Positions 1 to 8,415 of a stretch of 59,981 bases of DNA are shown piece after piece. A program made the position numbers and the translations under genes. Where the stretch lies: positions 1 through 59,981 of the forward strand of contig JAJFHI010000122.1 in assembly GCA_021775715.1 (NCBI GenBank), given 5' to 3'. Positions within the stretch are counted from its first letter, which is position 1. Every line of letters begins with the position of its first letter. Under the pieces are notes generated by a model. That model searched no databases. It was not told the origin of the DNA and saw nothing but the letters and a program-made list of their open reading frames with translations. This stretch comes from Hyphomicrobiaceae bacterium (GTDB lineage: Bacteria; Pseudomonadota; Alphaproteobacteria; Rhizobiales; Hyphomicrobiaceae).

Positions 1-398
1 GGATCGGGGTAGCGTGCCTCGATCTGCTTGCCCAACTGATCGACGGTTTCCTTGGCGAGCGCTGCGTTAACACCGGAAAAATCCCCGTCGGCAATCTGCT
101 CGGAGAATTGCATGATGTTTTTGCCATCCTCGATGAGGCCGTTGGCAAAAGCCTGATCGTCTTCGCTGAGCACGTTATCCGCAACATGTTCTTTAAATGC
201 TTCCGTGACGAGTTGCTGCTCGTCTTTGTTCAACGTCTCCATGACATTGGCGAGGGGTGACGCGTCCGCCGCCAGCGTGGTTGCAGGGACCAGCGCCCAA
301 AGCCAGGCGGTACAGACAAAGACAATCGGCGTGGGCAACCTGAAGAGCACGGATCTATCGAGCGCAAAATAAAATAAGTTTCTATAACGTGGCCTCAT
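1..398 (-). CDS. Secreted protein of unknown function (3' part outside window)
   Basis: Read on the minus strand from ATG at 398 (preceded by a CGGAGG ribosome site), the frame stays open to the window edge for 132 codons. The N-terminus has basic residues, a hydrophobic stretch (about residues 20-42) and a likely signal peptidase I site after LAA (around residue 44), so the product is probably exported. The mature part is acidic and helical, with repeated short segments about cell or protein turnover of no family I recognise. It runs off the left edge, so its length and C-terminal domain are unknown. No partner gene is visible; the region upstream is IS debris. Confidence 0.7.
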   Translation of the reverse strand, partial: MRPRYRNLFYFALDRSVLFRLPTPIVFVCTAWLWALVPATTLAADASPLANVMETLNKDEQQLVTEAFKEHVADNVLSEDDQAFANGLIEDGKNIMQFSEQIADGDFSGVNAALAKETVDQLGKQIEARYPD

Positions 399-696
399 GG
401 TCTCGGCCTCCGGTAGAAATGAATGCAATAATTGTGCACCAGCAGCTTGCGCTCACGCAATAGAAATCCGTACTAATCTAACTTTTCGTTATCGGGTCAG
501 AAACTCGTTTGGCCTCGCGTCCAACGGGAATTAATGACAACAGTTTTTATAAGATTACGATTGTGCGGCTGGCCTTTTAGTTAAAGTCGTTCAGGCGGTC
601 AGTCGAAGGGGAAAGATGTTATCACCGCCGCAACGCAAATCGATGTGTTCCCAAACAGATCGCATTTCAGTTGACCTCGCCGGCATGCCAACCTCT

Positions 697-726
697 GTCT
701 GTCTCATAGGCCATGATGGGGAACAC
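697..726 (-). repeat. IS terminal repeat, copy 1 (right-end orientation)
   Basis: The segment reads TCTGTCTCATAGGCC then ATGATGGGGAACAC. It is the reverse complement of the left end seen at 3786 and, less exactly, at 26250 (starting TG and containing CTATGAGACAGA). No transposase lies beside it, so it is a solo end left by an IS3-type element. Confidence 0.65.
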
Positions 727-931
727 TTGACAGAAGCGCCCGCTTCGGCGCCAGCCCCCATGGCCGGTTATGGCCCATCGCGTCTGATGTGCAATGTCCA
801 CTCTTAGATGCAGTTCTGTAATTCCATGATGCAACTGCCAGAGCTAATTTACGGGTGCCGCCATGTCCGCTTTCTCTGCAAAGGGGCTCTCTGATGGATC
901 GAATTGGTGCAAGCTGCCTACGGTCAGTATA

Positions 932-969
932 GGCCCAACGCGTCTATCGAGATCGGGCACCAATCATTC
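932..969 (+). repeat. 38-bp direct repeat, left copy
   Basis: The 38 bases beginning GGCCCAACGCGTC are identical to 5224-5261 in the same orientation. The sequences on either side of the two copies differ. The pair brackets the monooxygenase, old yellow enzyme and carbonic anhydrase genes. It could be the duplicated end of a mobile element or a recombination site; no element I can name ends like this. Confidence 0.75.
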
Positions 970-1120
970 TACGGAAACGAGAAAGGATCAAACGAAAGAC
1001 GTTCGAGAAGCGACGCTTGCAATACAGAAAAGCAGCCACATAATCTAGACAACCAGACGAGCTCGATACTCCGTTAAATCAGGCGCCTATCTGTTACAAT
1101 TTATATGACGACGCACAAGT

Positions 1121-1150
1121 CTGTCTCATAGGCCAGGACGGGGAACACGA
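1121..1150 (-). repeat. IS terminal repeat, copy 2 (right-end orientation)
   Basis: Nearly identical to 697-726 (TCTGTCTCATAGGCC, then GGACGGGGAACAC), in the same orientation. With the opposite-facing end at 3786 it brackets the monooxygenase and old yellow enzyme genes, with both IS bodies lying outside that pair. Confidence 0.65.
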
Positions 1151-1363
1151 GCAGCAGCTATGAACAGGCGGGATACCGTGACTGCTGCGGCGTGAAACAC
1201 AGCCACCTTGTCCATTATCGCGCTGTACACGAGTTAACGTGACAATGCCCTCGCCAGATAGAACTTCATTCTTACCTTGAAGAAAATTCGTAATTCGCGA
1301 CCCTGTTTTGATGCTTGAGATGCGACCGATATCTTGATATTCCCTGACGGACAGAGGTCTCAA

Positions 1364-2614
1364 ATGAGCGAAGCACTACAACCAGGTTCGGCGATCGTTG
1401 TCGGTGGTTCCATCGGCGGCCTTGTTACGGGGCTGTATTTGCTCAAAGCAGGATGGGATGTCCAAGTCTACGAGCGTGTTCCTGCCGAACTCTCTGGAAG
1501 AGGCGCTGGCATCGTCACTCATGACGCGTTGTTCGCTGCGCTCGAAGGCGTTGGCATCGACACAACCATTGAGTTGGGAATTCGCGTTCCAGGCAGGCGA
1601 ACATTTGACCGCAACGGACGCGCTAATGGCGCACATGAACTCGACCAGATGCTGACTTCGTGGGGGCGAGTTTTTGAAGTTTTGCACGGAGCGTTCCCCG
1701 AAAACCGATACCATCTTGGAAAACAATTCTCACGTTGCGAGGACGATGGGAAGAAAGTCGTCGGTCACTTCGAAGATGGCTCGAAGGTGACAGGCGATCT
1801 GTTAATCGCAGCTGATGGCTTTCGCTCGCAAACGCGAGCCCAATTCGAACCTGACTGCGAACCCGAATATGCCGGTTATATTGCCTGGCGGGGCCTGGTT
1901 CAGGAAAACGAACTTTCGGACCAGGTCCTGCACGAGATGTTTCCTTATTTCACCTTTTGTCTACCTCCCGGTGAACAGATCTTGGGCTACCCTGTGGCAG
2001 GGAACGGAAACAATATTGAGCCAGGACACAGGCGTTACAATTTCGTATGGTATCGTCCAGCTGATGCGGCCAATCGGCTGCAATGGCTGCTTACCGATAT
2101 TGATGGGAATTGCAACGGTGTTTCTATAGCGCCGAACCGCATTCGGCCCGCAGTGATAACGGACATGCGAACCGCAGCCGACCGTCTGCTTGCCCCTCAA
2201 TTTGCGGAGCTCATAACCAAAACGAAAGAACCATTTATTCAGCCCATTTACGATTTGGGGGTTTCAAATATGGCGTACGGTCGGGTAGCAATTCTCGGAG
2301 ACGCTGCATTTGTTGCGCGACCTCATGTAGGAATGGGAGTTACGAAGGCTGCGACCGATGCTGTCTGCCTGGCAAAATGTCTTTCTAACGGGGTTGATAT
2401 CGAAACATCGTTGAAAACTTTTGAACGGTTGCGATTGCCGATTGGCCAAAAAATAGTTCAGCGCGCTCGACATCTCGGCGCCTATATGCAGGCTCAACAA
2501 AAAACCGACGAAGAAATGCGGCTTGCTGAAAAACACAGAACCCCAGCCGCCGTCATGACTGAGACGGCAACAGTTGACTTTCTGGATACTCCCGCAAAAT
2601 GGAATAACAAATAA
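1364..2614 (+). CDS. FAD-dependent monooxygenase (PheA/TfdB-like, 2,6-dihydroxypyridine hydroxylase type)
   Basis: A flavoprotein of 416 residues expected to hydroxylate an aromatic or heterocyclic substrate using NAD(P)H and O2 in the cytoplasm. Visible signatures are the N-terminal dinucleotide fold with GGSIGG at 14-19 followed by the acidic-Arg end of beta-2 (YER), a central AADG motif, and the C-terminal GD motif (ILGDAAF) that contacts the FAD ribityl chain. I start it at ATG 1364, with GAGG just upstream; an upstream TTG in frame would add ten unlikely residues. The old yellow enzyme gene begins 10 bases after its stop, so the two probably form one transcript and one pathway. The substrate cannot be read from the sequence. 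The pair is framed by IS ends, suggesting acquired DNA. Confidence 0.85.
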   Translation: MSEALQPGSAIVVGGSIGGLVTGLYLLKAGWDVQVYERVPAELSGRGAGIVTHDALFAALEGVGIDTTIELGIRVPGRRTFDRNGRANGAHELDQMLTSWGRVFEVLHGAFPENRYHLGKQFSRCEDDGKKVVGHFEDGSKVTGDLLIAADGFRSQTRAQFEPDCEPEYAGYIAWRGLVQENELSDQVLHEMFPYFTFCLPPGEQILGYPVAGNGNNIEPGHRRYNFVWYRPADAANRLQWLLTDIDGNCNGVSIAPNRIRPAVITDMRTAADRLLAPQFAELITKTKEPFIQPIYDLGVSNMAYGRVAILGDAAFVARPHVGMGVTKAATDAVCLAKCLSNGVDIETSLKTFERLRLPIGQKIVQRARHLGAYMQAQQKTDEEMRLAEKHRTPAAVMTETATVDFLDTPAKWNNK

Positions 2615-2624
2615 GGAAAGTGGC

Positions 2625-3722
2625 ATGGCACGCCTGACAGATACGATCACAGTCGGTGAATTTTCCTTAAAGAACCGAATATTTATGGCCCCCCTTACTC
2701 GATGCCGAGCCGGTGACGGTGACGTGCCAGTCCCAATAAATGTCGAATATTATCGACAGCGTGCAAGTGCCGGTCTGATCGTCACTGAAGCCACCAATAT
2801 TAGCCAGATGTCCTGTGCTTTTGAGCACGCTCCTGGGATTTATTCCGACGCCCAGGTTGCCGGCTGGAAACCCGTTGCCGACGCGGTTCACGCAAATGAT
2901 GGACGAATTTTCGTGCAACTTTGGCATTGCGGTCGTGTCGGTTCCTCCGCGATCTTGGGGGGACAGGATCCAATCGGGCCCTCAGCCGTCAATGATGATC
3001 TCGGTGCACTTCAGGTGTACGGCCTTATGGCTAACGGGGTCTACGCGCAGATCGCAGCCACGCCATCACGAGCAATGACTGTGGACGAGATCAAATCAAC
3101 CATCGAGGAATACCGGATGGGTGCAGCCAACGCGATCAACGCGGGTTTTGATGGAGTCGAGTTACATGCGGCCAACGGTTATCTCATCCACCAATTCTTA
3201 TCGCCAACCATGAACATTCGCGACGACAGCTATGGCGGATCGGTCGAAAATAGGGGTCGGTTTTTACGTGACATTTTGGAGGCGTTATCGGGCGTCATTC
3301 CGATGTCCAGAGTCGGTGTGCGCATTTCACCATTTGCGGCTTACAACAACACGCGTGATCCTGATCCCGTGGAAACCTACAGTTATGTTTGTAGGATGTT
3401 GGATGAAATGGGCGTTGTTTATACGCATATCGCCGATACAAATGCTTGGCCAGCAGAGCCCGATATGGATGAAATCCTAGCTATTGTTCGACCCAACTAC
3501 TCCGGCATCGTTATCGGCAATGCGGGAATGACACCGCAACAGGCTGAGCAACGAGTCGGGTCTGGTGATCTTGATGCCGTCGCCTTCGGCCGGATGTTTA
3601 TCAGCAATCCCGATCTGCCCGAGCGGATTGCACAACAAGGTCCCTATAACGACTTACGGTATGTGGGATTCTATGGCGGCACTGCCGATGGCTATACCGA
3701 CTATCCATTCCTGGACGAGTAA
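2625..3722 (+). CDS. Old yellow enzyme family ene-reductase (NemA-like)
   Basis: FMN-dependent, NAD(P)H-using reductase of activated C=C bonds; relatives also reduce N-ethylmaleimide, nitro-esters and xenobiotics. The 365-residue TIM barrel has the N-terminal MAPLTRCRA segment (21-29), the flavin-site WHCGR at 100-104, and the substrate-binding pair His181/Asn184 with the catalytic Tyr186 in HAANGY. The DDSYGGS-type segment and a late GNAGM/FGRMFISNPD phosphate-binding region are also present. ATG 2625 is chosen because AAGGAAAG precedes it and the protein then begins like the family; a longer frame from 2574 overlaps the monooxygenase gene. The partnership with the monooxygenase suggests a small catabolic or detoxification unit acting in sequence on one compound. 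Confidence 0.92.
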   Translation: MARLTDTITVGEFSLKNRIFMAPLTRCRAGDGDVPVPINVEYYRQRASAGLIVTEATNISQMSCAFEHAPGIYSDAQVAGWKPVADAVHANDGRIFVQLWHCGRVGSSAILGGQDPIGPSAVNDDLGALQVYGLMANGVYAQIAATPSRAMTVDEIKSTIEEYRMGAANAINAGFDGVELHAANGYLIHQFLSPTMNIRDDSYGGSVENRGRFLRDILEALSGVIPMSRVGVRISPFAAYNNTRDPDPVETYSYVCRMLDEMGVVYTHIADTNAWPAEPDMDEILAIVRPNYSGIVIGNAGMTPQQAEQRVGSGDLDAVAFGRMFISNPDLPERIAQQGPYNDLRYVGFYGGTADGYTDYPFLDE

Positions 3723-3785
3723 GACGATGTAGAAACGCGTGTCAACTAAACCCGATACTTTTCGTCCGCACGCTCTCATTTTGAC

Positions 3786-3840
3786 TGTTCCCCGTCATCA
3801 CCTATGAGACAGACTGAGGTGCTTTACTAAGGGAGATTTT
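3786..3840 (+). repeat. IS left end (IS3-type), truncated
   Basis: Begins TGTTCCCCGTCATC and continues through CTATGAGACAGACTGAGG, closely matching the start of the element at 26250. No transposase frame follows; after about 60 bases the match to the 26250 copy is lost. Confidence 0.65.
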
Positions 3841-3897
3841 CTGTCCCATCTTCGCTCCTTGAGGGGCTACGATGTCCCAGAAACTACCCTTACTGAT

Positions 3898-4122
3898 TCA
3901 CGCTAATCTGTCCGGTTGGTGATGACGGCATACAGACCTGCCGGTTGCTTTCGGAACAGCGCCAGCAAAGCAAAGTGCAACCAAATTCAGCTCATCACTG
4001 AACGTATCGATGACACGGATCGGATTGTTCTCGCCGACCCAGTCTTCCAGACAGTCCGGCAACAACGTCGCCTGTTGGCGACCCGCACCCTCAATAAACC
4101 GCTTCATCTGACCCTCCATCAC
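3898..4122 (-). pseudogene. Transposase N-terminal remnant (IS1182-like DDE family)
   Basis: The minus-strand frame reads like the start of IS1182-type transposases: a KRFIEG opening, QATLLPD, then ENNPIRVIDTFSDELNL and FAG. Only about 60 recognisable residues survive, followed by unrelated sequence to the stop. The DDE catalytic residues, which lie much further downstream in this family, are absent, so it cannot encode an active enzyme. It lies between the old yellow enzyme and carbonic anhydrase genes, adding to the evidence that this 5-kb block was assembled by mobile elements. Confidence 0.7.
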
Positions 4123-4433
4123 AAAAGGATACAGAAATCATAACAGCGTTCGCGTTTTTATACAGCCAGGGTCATTATGCGAAATTTGCAGTTGAGTACA
4201 ATACGACGGCTGCACCTCCAACAGCGGCAATCTCGCTTGTTGGCTTTCAGCTCGTACCTCGACAGCGGCCTTAGCATGCTCCTCGCGCGTGTTCGGGGGA
4301 CTCAGACGCTGATTTCAAGCGCAATTGCCATAACAACCTCCAGTATCAATCCCTCGCTTGCCTCCCCCACCAACCCTGCTACCCTCCGGCTCCAACAACA
4401 AAACAAACCCGCAACAAACCTGAGGATTTGCCT

Positions 4434-4991
4434 ATGGGCGACATATTGAAAGAAGTGCTGGCGGCGAACGAAGCTTATGCAAAAGACTTCGGCGACAAGG
4501 CAAATCTGGCGATGCCTCCGGCGCGCAAGTTTGCGGTGCTGACCTGCATGGATGCGCGCCTTGATCCCGCGAAGTTTGCAGGCCTCGCCGAAGGTGACGC
4601 GCACGTCATCCGCAATGCGGGCGGCCGCGCCAGCGATGATGCAATTCGTTCGCTCGTGATTTCACATAAACTGCTCGGCACCAATGAATGGTTCGTCATC
4701 CATCACACCGACTGCGGCATGGAAACGTTCACTGACGAGATCATGCGCGACCTGCTGGCCAGCAGTCTTGATACCGCGACGATTGACGAGAACGGCTGGC
4801 GTGATGTCGGCAAGGGTCCCGGTTCACACGAAGGTCAGTTTGTTGATTGGCTCACGATCAAAGACCTAAAAGAGAGCGTGCAGACGGACGTTGCGCGCAT
4901 CAAGGCTCACTCGCTGGTTTCTAAAGACATCCCCGTGCACGGCTACATCTACGACTGCAAGTCCGGTAGATTGGAAAAAGTGAGCGCGTAA
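4434..4991 (+). CDS. Beta-class carbonic anhydrase
   Basis: Interconverts CO2 and bicarbonate in the cytoplasm using zinc. The 185-residue protein has the family zinc ligands: Cys38 with the Asp40-Arg42 dyad in CMDAR, and His91 and Cys94 in HHTDCG. The GGRASDDAIRS stretch (63-73) is typical of the small beta class. ATG 4434 is preceded by TGAGGA at a proper distance; an in-frame TTG two codons earlier is less likely. The gene stands alone, with IS debris on both sides, so no operon partner is evident. It is intact and shows normal codon use, so it is probably functional. Confidence 0.93.
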   Translation: MGDILKEVLAANEAYAKDFGDKANLAMPPARKFAVLTCMDARLDPAKFAGLAEGDAHVIRNAGGRASDDAIRSLVISHKLLGTNEWFVIHHTDCGMETFTDEIMRDLLASSLDTATIDENGWRDVGKGPGSHEGQFVDWLTIKDLKESVQTDVARIKAHSLVSKDIPVHGYIYDCKSGRLEKVSA

Positions 4992-5223
4992 CAACTCCAC
5001 CGCTGGCTAGTTTTCGCAGGTGGTCTAAAGCGCGCCGTGTTGTTCCAGCTCCGCGTTGGGTGTTGTCACGCTAACTCACCCAACCAGCTGGACCCATGTG
5101 CTAACGATATCCGATGAGCAGTTCTTTCTATCGTCGCCATTGCTTCCCGATCGCTGTGATCCAGCAAGCAGTTTGGCTGTACTTTCGCTTTCCTCTGAGC
5201 CTGCGCGATGTCGAAGATATGTT

Positions 5224-5261
5224 GGCCCAACGCGTCTATCGAGATCGGGCACCAATCATTC
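5224..5261 (+). repeat. 38-bp direct repeat, right copy
   Basis: Identical to 932-969 and in the same orientation, 4,292 bases apart start to start. The bases after the two copies differ (CCGG here against TACG at 970). Confidence 0.75.
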
Positions 5262-5408
5262 CGGTTTTGTGGAAAAAGCGGCTGTGACACCGATTGTCTG
5301 CAATGGCGCACCCAGCGCAGGCATTTCGGTGCATGCGGGCAGAGGGACAGAAAGAGGGACCGTAACGTTCGGGTCAAAAAAACACAACGCGATTTCAACA
5401 TCTTATAA

Positions 5409-5436
5409 CAGAGTTCGAATCCCACACCCTCCGCCA
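5409..5436 (+). other. tRNA 3'-end-like fragment
   Basis: The bases GAGTTCGAATCCCAC followed by ACCCTCCGCCA look like the T-loop, 3' T-stem, acceptor strand, discriminator and CCA end of a tRNA, most like a serine tRNA. The 5' side of the T-stem pairs poorly, and no matching 5' half lies upstream, so this is not a tRNA gene. Such 3' ends are commonly left at island attachment sites; that role here is inference. Confidence 0.4.
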
Positions 5437-5602
5437 GCACATACTTTCCACATAAAAATCCGACTGGCTCTTGCAACTTCACCCCAGCGCATTTCAATTT
5501 ATGTGACTACGCACAGCGACCGACATCAGCGCTTATAGAACATTTTGGAGTCATTGCATAAAAGAGTGTTTTGGGCTCATCGTCACCAATCAGGAGTGAA
5601 CG

Positions 5603-5790
5603 ATGGGACACCCAACAGAACGCAACCAGGAAGCCGCAGAGCGCGCGGTGAAAGACATCCGTCGCAAGACACGCAAACGGTATTCATCTGAAGAGAAGAT
5701 ACGGATTGTCCTTGCAGGGCTGCGCGGTGAGCACAGCGTCGCCTCCTACTCGATCGAGCGGAACGGTGTTAGACTGCCGCTCTGGCAAGC
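5603..5790 (+). pseudogene. IS3-family OrfA remnant
   Basis: The first 60 or so codons match the helix-turn-helix OrfA of an IS3-type element: KDIRRKTRKRYSSEEKIRIV then LAGLRGEHSV. It is clearly related to, but diverged from, the copy at 26337. The normal ELCRREGI segment is replaced by SYSIERNGV and the homology is lost soon after. The ribosome site and start of the next gene lie about 70 bases downstream, so the remnant forms the left border of the glycan region. Confidence 0.75.
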
Positions 5791-5867
5791 CAAACGGGGA
5801 ATGTTGGATGATAAACGCGACTGGAGCCTTCCGACCGGGCTCGGATTATCAGATAAAGGAAACCCGC

Positions 5868-6983
5868 GTGACACAGCGTACTCAGGACTATCGGGAACTC
5901 CTGCCCTATCTGAGATGCCCGGCGTGCGGCGATCATCGCCTCAAGCCCGCCCCATCAAGGGATCGGCCGAGGGTTTCAAGCATCGCGTTGTCGGACGAGG
6001 CGCTGGAATGCGAGGCCTGTGCCGAATCCTATCCCGTCTCGGTTGAAGGCATCCCGTTGATGTGGAGTGTTGGATTGCGGGCCGTTCTCGTTGAGGGCGA
6101 CGCGATGGATGCTCCTGACTCGCATTCGACATTGGCGTCGAATGTCGAAGTCTACGACGAGATTTCAGATCATTACATCCAGTTCATCCGGCAGGATATC
6201 CAAAGCAAGTCGCGTATCCTGGCGGCGTTCGATACGGTCGACGCGGCCCCCGGCAACGATGAGCGAGGTCAGCGGCTCCATGTCGATTTCGGATGCGGCC
6301 CTGGAAATGTTCTGATCTGGAGCGAGGACTGGGCCAAGGAGCGCAACTGTCGGCGCATCGGGCTCGATGTCAGTATTCGCAACCTGCAGAACGTGCTCAA
6401 ACGCACCGACGCCTTAGTGGTCCTCGGTGACGCGACCTGCATGCCGTTCAGAGACGGGATTGCGTCGGTCGTTTCGGAGGCGTCCGTGCTTCACCATATA
6501 ATGGACTGGAAGGCGGTCATTTCGGAAACTTGTAGGATCAGCAACGAGAATGCTGTGATACTGCTTGACAACGAGCCGTCGAAAGAGGGGCTCGACTGGG
6601 GGTGGCTTGCCCGGACAGTGTTCGAATCCCGGTTCGTCTACTACTGGTTTCTCTCGTATTTCTCTCCCAAACACAGGAATTTCCGCAATCCACGTCTTGC
6701 CAAGCTCAACTACTATGAGGCGGAGTGCCACAATCAACCCGGACTAGGCTTTGATCCGGACGAGATCGAGTGCACATTTGAAGCATCTGGTTTTCGAGCT
6801 AGGATTCTCCGGCGCTGCGGTGCCGTTCTGGAAACAGGATCGGGGACGAACTCCTACAAGACCAACATCCTGCTCGCGTTGAGCGGCAAGAACTGGAAAG
6901 ATCCGCGCTACGGAATCCTGACCATGGTTGCGCGGCCAGCTTTGGCGGACAGGAAGGATAGCACGCGGAAACTCATTGGTTGA
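5868..6983 (+). CDS. SAM-dependent methyltransferase with N-terminal zinc-ribbon-like domain
   Basis: A 371-residue class I methyltransferase. The N-terminus carries two Cys pairs (C17/C20 and C48/C51) arranged like a Trm112-type zinc ribbon. The Rossmann core follows, with the SAM-binding DFGCGPGN at 140-147, an acidic strand-2 end (GLDVS) and a motif resembling LGDATCMPF for adenine contact. I start it at GTG 5868, preceded by AAAGGA six or seven bases upstream; a longer frame from 5706 runs through the IS3 remnant and is rejected. It is the only plus-strand gene at this end of the glycan region and converges on the flippase-like gene at 7093. The substrate is unknown; a sugar or lipid-linked glycan is plausible from context. 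Confidence 0.82.
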   Translation: MTQRTQDYRELLPYLRCPACGDHRLKPAPSRDRPRVSSIALSDEALECEACAESYPVSVEGIPLMWSVGLRAVLVEGDAMDAPDSHSTLASNVEVYDEISDHYIQFIRQDIQSKSRILAAFDTVDAAPGNDERGQRLHVDFGCGPGNVLIWSEDWAKERNCRRIGLDVSIRNLQNVLKRTDALVVLGDATCMPFRDGIASVVSEASVLHHIMDWKAVISETCRISNENAVILLDNEPSKEGLDWGWLARTVFESRFVYYWFLSYFSPKHRNFRNPRLAKLNYYEAECHNQPGLGFDPDEIECTFEASGFRARILRRCGAVLETGSGTNSYKTNILLALSGKNWKDPRYGILTMVARPALADRKDSTRKLIG

Positions 6984-7092
6984 GTACGACGGCGCCAAAC
7001 TGAACCACTACCGGCTGACGCCGGTAGGTTTACGTTTTGGGGCTGGACAGGGGAACACACGTGGACCAATTCAGCTGGGGAAGATCACTGCG

Positions 7093-8064
7093 TCAACCAC
7101 CAGACACTCGGCCGCCACCTGGAAAAATAAGAAACACTGCGCCTCCGGCGAGGGTACCCAAGATGCTTGTCACAGATACCAGGGCGCCTAGTGCTGTGCC
7201 CTGTTCGAACGGCACGCCGACGGTTTGAAACAGCAATGCGAAGCTCACCTCGCGGACTCCGACACCTCCGAGCGACAGGGGTAGCATTGTAATTATCCAT
7301 ACCGCGGGAACGAACACGAGATAGGCCCAGTCCGGAGCGGTTATGCCGATGGCATGACCGAGTAGCCAGGCGCTCAATACGGCCAGACCGTGTACGACAA
7401 GCGACAACGCTATGGCCACGGCTACTGTCCGAACATCGGCAAAGGCAAACTGCAAACCGCGCAGCGTGTCGGCGGTGGCAGTGCGTATCTTCAGCCAACC
7501 AACCGCGGGCGCGCCTTGGATTTGTGGGCGTGCGAACCGCTCCAGAGGTGGAATGAGCACGTGCATCAATGGCACTGCTATGAACGCTCCTAGACAGAAC
7601 ACGAGCGTCGGCCACATAAACCCGGTGTCTTCGCGGAGGCTTGCGATAGCGACGATCCCGGGAAGGGCGAGAAGGCCAATTGACAGGGTCCCATAAATGC
7701 GGTCCGCAAAGAGACTAGCGAGGACGCGGTCTATTGATGTCCGGCTGCTGGATTTCAGCATCAGACCGCGTACGACATCACCACCATGCGCGGAAGGAAG
7801 CCCGAGCGCTGTGACCTGGCTGATCAGCGTGATTCGTACTGCCTCGAGGAGCGGGACGTTCGCGCCGGCGTGCTCCAGCATTAGATGCCAGCGCCAGGCT
7901 GCAATGGGAATGCCCGCCAGCATGAGCAGACTTGCGACCGTGACCGTTAGCCCGTCTATTCGACTGACAACGTGGGCGATTTTGTTGAGGTCAAGCGTGA
8001 GCGCAAGTACAGCGACGATAGTGAGGGCGACCGCCAGCCGAACGACGATTGTAATGGGCCGCAT
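7093..8064 (-). CDS. Lysylphosphatidylglycerol synthase TM-region-like (UPF0104/COG0392) membrane protein
   Basis: An integral inner-membrane protein of 323 residues with about eight hydrophobic segments. It has the family features: an early ALGLPSAHGGDVVRG loop (about 88-102) and a late PLSLGGVGVREVS motif (about 263-275) between helices. Members of this family occur next to glycosyltransferases and are thought to move or modify lipid-linked intermediates; the exact activity is not established. It lacks the soluble synthetase domain of MprF. Start ATG at 8064 has AAGGAG upstream. A broken relative of the same family lies at 10725-10885, so the locus once held two copies. Confidence 0.8.
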   Translation of the reverse strand: MRPITIVVRLAVALTIVAVLALTLDLNKIAHVVSRIDGLTVTVASLLMLAGIPIAAWRWHLMLEHAGANVPLLEAVRITLISQVTALGLPSAHGGDVVRGLMLKSSSRTSIDRVLASLFADRIYGTLSIGLLALPGIVAIASLREDTGFMWPTLVFCLGAFIAVPLMHVLIPPLERFARPQIQGAPAVGWLKIRTATADTLRGLQFAFADVRTVAVAIALSLVVHGLAVLSAWLLGHAIGITAPDWAYLVFVPAVWIITMLPLSLGGVGVREVSFALLFQTVGVPFEQGTALGALVSVTSILGTLAGGAVFLIFPGGGRVSGG

Positions 8065-8415
8065 GCCTTATTAATGCTCCTTGCCGAAGCGCCCGTTAGT
8101 GGGCGGTGGCCCACCTTGGTATTGGTTTTGAGCGCGGCGCGCACGGTAATGTCTAGATTGGATCCTGGCGTTGTTGTTAGGCGAAGGCTGCTTGTTGTGC
8201 AAGCCTACCGTCTAATCACACGCCCCCAGCGACTAAGGGCTTGCTTCTTTTTCGCCTGTATTTTGTGCGCGAACCGCGCCCAAGACCAAACTTCATTGCG
8301 CGTCGAAGCATAGGAGATATGAATCATGAACGAGCGCACGACTTAGGCGTCCGTTCGTAATACGTGTAAAAAGTTATAGTATGCTCCAGGGGCGTTGATT
8401 GTCGAACAGATTGGA
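8065..8415. other. Intergenic gap, no gene seen
   Basis: About 350 bases between the flippase-like gene and the PhyH dioxygenase gene, both on the minus strand. It presumably carries the flippase-like promoter and the 3' end of the PhyH transcript. No convincing coding frame, hairpin-T terminator or repeat stands out. Confidence 0.5.

Larger units (their letters stand above)
399..1363. other. Gene-poor region with insertion-sequence ends
   Basis: About 960 bases without a convincing gene. It holds two copies of an IS terminal sequence (697-726 and 1121-1150), one copy of a 38-bp repeat (932-969), and short segments resembling other IS ends (for example 1098-1118). Short open frames exist here, but they run through the repeats and look like nothing known. 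It appears to be a graveyard of mobile elements rather than coding DNA. Confidence 0.6.
4992..5602. other. Gene-poor region with repeat and tRNA-like fragment
   Basis: Roughly 600 bases with no convincing gene. It contains the right copy of the 38-bp repeat (5224-5261), a tRNA 3'-end-like sequence (5409-5436), a segment resembling the IS-end-like sequence at 1098-1118 (about 5491-5517), and the upstream part of the IS3 remnant that follows. An open frame of 160 codons spans it, but its sequence is low-complexity and runs through the repeats. Confidence 0.55.

Noticed and set aside
616..807. Plus-strand frame with a GGGGAAAG ribosome-like site
   Set aside because: It runs through the IS terminal repeat at 697-726 and matches no protein pattern.
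1094..1363. Minus-strand frame upstream of the monooxygenase
   Set aside because: It crosses the second IS end and the monooxygenase promoter region, and its sequence is low-complexity and Ser/Arg-rich.
5056..5538. 160-codon plus-strand frame
   Set aside because: It spans the 38-bp repeat and the tRNA-like fragment, has no recognisable domain and no good ribosome site.
5706..5867. Longer start for the methyltransferase gene
   Set aside because: The extra 54 codons lie over the IS3 OrfA remnant and read as its other frame; GTG 5868 with AAAGGA is better.
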